Origin: Bryobacterales bacterium
Lineage (GTDB): Bacteria; Cyanobacteriota; Vampirovibrionia; Obscuribacterales; Obscuribacteraceae
DNA: 8,370 bases
NCBI GenBank assembly: GCA_903970295.1
Contig: CAJCHQ010000301.1
Location: 1 to 8,370, forward strand
Direction of reading: 5' to 3'
In this document: positions 5,820 to 8,370 of the stretch, piece after piece
How the letters are laid out: every line of letters starts with the position of its first letter
How positions within the stretch are numbered: the stretch's first letter is position 1
Translations under genes and position numbers: made by a program
Notes under the pieces: generated by a model
The model's database searches: none
What the model was told of the DNA's origin: nothing
Seen by the model: only the letters and a program-made list of their open reading frames with translations

Positions 5820-6146
5820 ATTCGCGAAAGAATTTGCGTAATTTGTCGGAAACCCGGTCAGCAAGCAGCCCTGCTCAGACTGACCGTGGACCATGTTGCA
5901 AAAGAGATTCGACTGAATGACAAAAACCCCCATCTGCACGGGCGTTCCGCCTATTTGTGCAAAAACGAAAATTGTCTTAACTCGGCGCTAAAAGGGCACA
6001 GGCTCAAGCTCGCTTTGGAAGGGCGCCGAATCAAAGGCGTCGAACACAAGCGTCATATCGGCTGGCCTCTTGAACCACAACTTATCAAGGTTGTAACGAC
6101 CATGTGTACTGAACCTTCAAAAACGTGCCAAAATACTGAAAGATAG
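5820..6146 (+). CDS. ylxR: YlxR (RnpM) family RNA-binding protein, probable ATT start
   Basis: YlxR proteins are small nucleic-acid-binding proteins encoded between nusA and infB. The Bacillus member has been reported to modulate RNase P and is called RnpM. The translated frame shows the family pattern: RERICVICRKPGQQAALLRL (2-21, with the C6-x-x-C9 pair), an LND segment, HGRSAYLCKNENC (40-52, matching the GRxAYLC signature) and a basic stretch HRLKLALEGRR (60-70). With an ATT start it has 108 residues. No ATG, GTG or TTG precedes the conserved N-terminus: the in-frame stop TAA is at 5814-5816 and is followed by GTT ATT CGC. The first conventional start, GTG at 5886, would delete the CxxC motif and has no ribosome site. 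GGTGAGG at 5799-5805 lies 14 bases before ATT, a long gap. The family call is firm and the start is uncertain. Confidence 0.85.
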   Translation: MRERICVICRKPGQQAALLRLTVDHVAKEIRLNDKNPHLHGRSAYLCKNENCLNSALKGHRLKLALEGRRIKGVEHKRHIGWPLEPQLIKVVTTMCTEPSKTCQNTER

Positions 6147-6149
6147 GAG
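6145..6149 (+). promoter_or_regulatory. infB ribosome binding site AGGAG overlapping the ylxR stop
   Basis: AGGAG shares two bases with the TAG stop of ylxR (6144-6146) and lies 8 bases before the infB ATG (6158-6160). It supports this start and coupling of infB translation to ylxR. Confidence 0.75.
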
Positions 6150-6157
6150 TGAACTGC

Positions 6158-8370
6158 ATGGATGATCGTGTCCGAATCTATGAGCTTGCGCGGCAGATGA
6201 ATGTCGCTAACGAGGTAATTATTACCGCGTTACGTGAGCTTGGATACGACATAAAGAGTCACTCGAGCACTGTTGACAAAAACGCGGTAGGACTATTGAT
6301 TGCAGCATTAGGTAAGAAAAAACAGAAAGACCAGGAGAAAGCTAAAGCCCAAACGGCCAAAGCTCCAGCCGCCGGTAAGGCGACAGTGAAAGCTCCAGCA
6401 GTGGTAGTTCCAGCAGCTCCGGTCGTCAAGCCGCGTGTCTTAGCTCGGTATCCGCGCCCCCTACCGCCAGGCGCCGAGCCGGCAGATGTCAGTCCAATCG
6501 CACCACAAGCTCCGACCAACGGCACTGCCGTAGCCAATCCGCCGATCGCAGCCCAGACAGCAATCTCTCCAGCTGGGGCCCAAGCGACAACGCAGCCGGC
6601 ACCGAACGGCGCCCCTGCGATCACAGCGGTCGAAGCGCCGGGCAAACAAGTAGCGACCAGTACACCTGCACCGGCTTCGACCAAGCCAGAAGAGCCCGAA
6701 ATTCATTCCAGTCGCAAAGAAAAAGAGCCGGAAGTGCATGAAGAGCATGCGCCGGCGTCAGCCGTTATGGAAGCTGTCGTTCTCGACGATAAGACAATTT
6801 CGTTTGAACCGCCCGCTGTTGATTTCAGCCCTCCCGAAATCGAAAAAGACGAGCGCCTGGCACCACCACGCTCACAGGGTGTGAAGCCGATGACCCCGTC
6901 GGTGCCGATTCGCATCGCGGCACCGTCCACGAAGGCAACCCAGCCGCGCCCACCAAAAAGTCACAGGCAGACTCCTTCGGAAAGACATCAGGCGCGCAAG
7001 GAAGAAAAATCCAGACCGTCCACGGTCGTCGCCGAAGTGCCTAAAGTCGTCACTCTGACGAATTCACTGGCCGTCAATGAATTAGCCACCAAGATGGGTG
7101 TGCCCGATACAGAAATCATCAAGAGACTGATGACTAAGAGCATCATGCGCACAGTCAATCAATTAGTTGAATTGGAATTGGCCAAAGAATTAGCGATCGA
7201 GATGGAATATGAAGTCTTGACCGAGGAAGTGGCCGAAGATACAGTCCAGGAGAAAGTCGAACTTTCCGCCGAAGACAAAGCGGCCCTGGTGACAAGACCG
7301 CCCGTGGTGACGATCATGGGTCACGTCGACCATGGCAAAACCAGCTTGCTCGATGCCATCCGCCAGACAAAATTCCAGCTCACCGATCAAGAAGCCGGTG
7401 GTATCACTCAGCATATCGGCGCCTATCACGTTGAAGTGGAAGGCGAGGACGGACAAATCCGCCAGATCGTATTCCTAGACACGCCTGGTCACGAAGCCTT
7501 CACGGCTATGCGTGCACGTGGCGCCAAAGCGACCGACATTGCGATTCTGGTCGTGGCCGCCGACGATGGCGTCATGCCCCAAACGATCGAAGCAATCGAT
7601 CACGTCAAAGCTGCCGGCGTGCCGATTATCGTCGCTGTGAACAAAATCGATAAAGCTGATGCCGATCCCGAACGTGTTCTGTCTCAATTGATGAACTATG
7701 GATTGCTTGCAGAAAAATACGGCGGCTCAACGGTCACCTGCGAAGTTTCGGCCAAAAAGCGCACCGGCTTAAACGAATTGTTGGAGATGATTCTCCTCGT
7801 TTCGGATGTGGAAGACCTCAAAGCCAACCCTGACAAGCCAGCCATCGGTGTGATCATCGAAGCCGAATTGTCTCGCGGTAAAGGCGCCGTCGCCACAGCT
7901 CTGGTCGAGAACGGCACATTGCGCGAAGGCGATTTGATCGTCGCCGGCTCTGCTTCAGGTAGAGTGCGAGCCCTCTTCGACGATCGCGGTCAGCGCGTCA
8001 AAGCGGCTGGTCCGTCGATGCCTGTCGAAGTTCTCGGTCTCGACGAAGTGCCGCAAGCCGGCGATCGTTTCGAAGTCGTACCTGACCTGACTACATCCAA
8101 AGCCATGGTCGAGTCCAGAAAACTGGGTATCGGTCCCGGTCGCGGACACGTGACGCTGGAGTCGTTGCACGACTTGCTCGAGCGCGGCGAAGTCAAAGAC
8201 TTGAATGTGATCGTCAAAGCCGATGTACAAGGTACAGCCGAGGCCATCGCTGAATCAGTAAAGAAACTGAGCGGCAATGAAGTGCAAGTGCGTGTGCTGC
8301 GCACCGCATCTGGTGACATCTCGGAAAACGACGTCAACCTGGCGGCATCATCTAATGCGATCATCATCGG
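6158..8370 (+). CDS. infB: Translation initiation factor IF-2, 3' end outside window
   Basis: IF-2 is the GTPase that brings initiator fMet-tRNA to the 30S subunit and promotes subunit joining. The frame stays open to the window end, giving 737 codons plus two bases. Two IF2_N helical domains are seen, [21 protein letters not shown] (from residue 5) and one starting [14 protein letters not shown] (302 to about 355), separated by a linker of about 250 residues rich in Ala, Pro and Lys. The G domain is intact: G1 GHVDHGKT (388-395), switch I GGITQHIG (414-421), G3 DTPGH (441-445), G4 NKID (495-498) and G5 SAK (531-533). Domain II starts near 561, and domain III begins at [15 protein letters not shown] (678 on). 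The fMet-tRNA-binding C-terminal domain lies beyond the window. The start is fixed by AGGAG 8 bases upstream. Large antisense open frames over the linker are composition artefacts. Confidence 0.98.
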   Translation, partial: MDDRVRIYELARQMNVANEVIITALRELGYDIKSHSSTVDKNAVGLLIAALGKKKQKDQEKAKAQTAKAPAAGKATVKAPAVVVPAAPVVKPRVLARYPRPLPPGAEPADVSPIAPQAPTNGTAVANPPIAAQTAISPAGAQATTQPAPNGAPAITAVEAPGKQVATSTPAPASTKPEEPEIHSSRKEKEPEVHEEHAPASAVMEAVVLDDKTISFEPPAVDFSPPEIEKDERLAPPRSQGVKPMTPSVPIRIAAPSTKATQPRPPKSHRQTPSERHQARKEEKSRPSTVVAEVPKVVTLTNSLAVNELATKMGVPDTEIIKRLMTKSIMRTVNQLVELELAKELAIEMEYEVLTEEVAEDTVQEKVELSAEDKAALVTRPPVVTIMGHVDHGKTSLLDAIRQTKFQLTDQEAGGITQHIGAYHVEVEGEDGQIRQIVFLDTPGHEAFTAMRARGAKATDIAILVVAADDGVMPQTIEAIDHVKAAGVPIIVAVNKIDKADADPERVLSQLMNYGLLAEKYGGSTVTCEVSAKKRTGLNELLEMILLVSDVEDLKANPDKPAIGVIIEAELSRGKGAVATALVENGTLREGDLIVAGSASGRVRALFDDRGQRVKAAGPSMPVEVLGLDEVPQAGDRFEVVPDLTTSKAMVESRKLGIGPGRGHVTLESLHDLLERGEVKDLNVIVKADVQGTAEAIAESVKKLSGNEVQVRVLRTASGDISENDVNLAASSNAIII

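Noticed and set aside
5886..6146. Shorter ylxR starting at GTG 5886
   Set aside because: It would remove the conserved CxxC N-terminal motif, which is clearly encoded just upstream in the same frame, and no ribosome site precedes the GTG.
6259..6684. A minus-strand Ala/Gly/Val-rich open frame that looks like a membrane protein
   Set aside because: It lies opposite the Ala/Pro-rich linker of IF-2, and its hydrophobicity is a by-product of that base composition.

Overview
This window looks like chromosomal core and near-core sequence from a bacterium of roughly balanced base composition. Two blocks face each other or diverge: an ABC-uptake tail followed by leftward genes (positions 2-3782), and a rightward translation/transcription operon (3897 to the window end). 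A Gram-positive-type small diacylglycerol/undecaprenol kinase, a NusA without extra C-terminal acidic repeats, and a low-complexity Asn/Gln/Pro protein fit a cyanobacteria-related or similarly deep-branching lineage such as the non-photosynthetic Melainabacteria (Vampirovibrionia). That placement is an impression from protein character only and has low confidence.

Region by region: 2-583 is the C-terminal part of a FecCD-type permease. It overlaps by one base the ATPase gene (583-1422) of the same iron/siderophore/heme/cobalamin-type importer. Convergent to it, 1434-2360 on the minus strand encodes an unrecognised 308-residue protein with a coiled coil, four tandem 7-residue repeats and a glutamine-rich tail, behind its own recognisable promoter. 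Further upstream on the minus strand lie dgkA (2596-3126) and ybeY (3252-3782), a pairing also known from Firmicutes. A divergent control region (3783-3896) follows.

The rightward operon is rimP - nusA - ylxR - infB. RimP matures the 30S subunit, NusA controls elongation, pausing and termination, YlxR is a small RNA-binding protein also called RnpM, and IF2 starts translation. infB runs off the window after 737 codons.

The most interesting points are in the operon's control sequences, not in a new protein system. The conserved N-terminus of ylxR lies upstream of every ATG, GTG or TTG in its frame, so translation may start at a rare ATT codon. A 12-bp bulged hairpin sits between nusA and ylxR. 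A near-perfect hairpin covers a candidate TTG start of rimP. The leader of dgkA can fold so that its Shine-Dalgarno sequence is paired. I see no RNA genes, CRISPR arrays, insertion sequences or phage genes.
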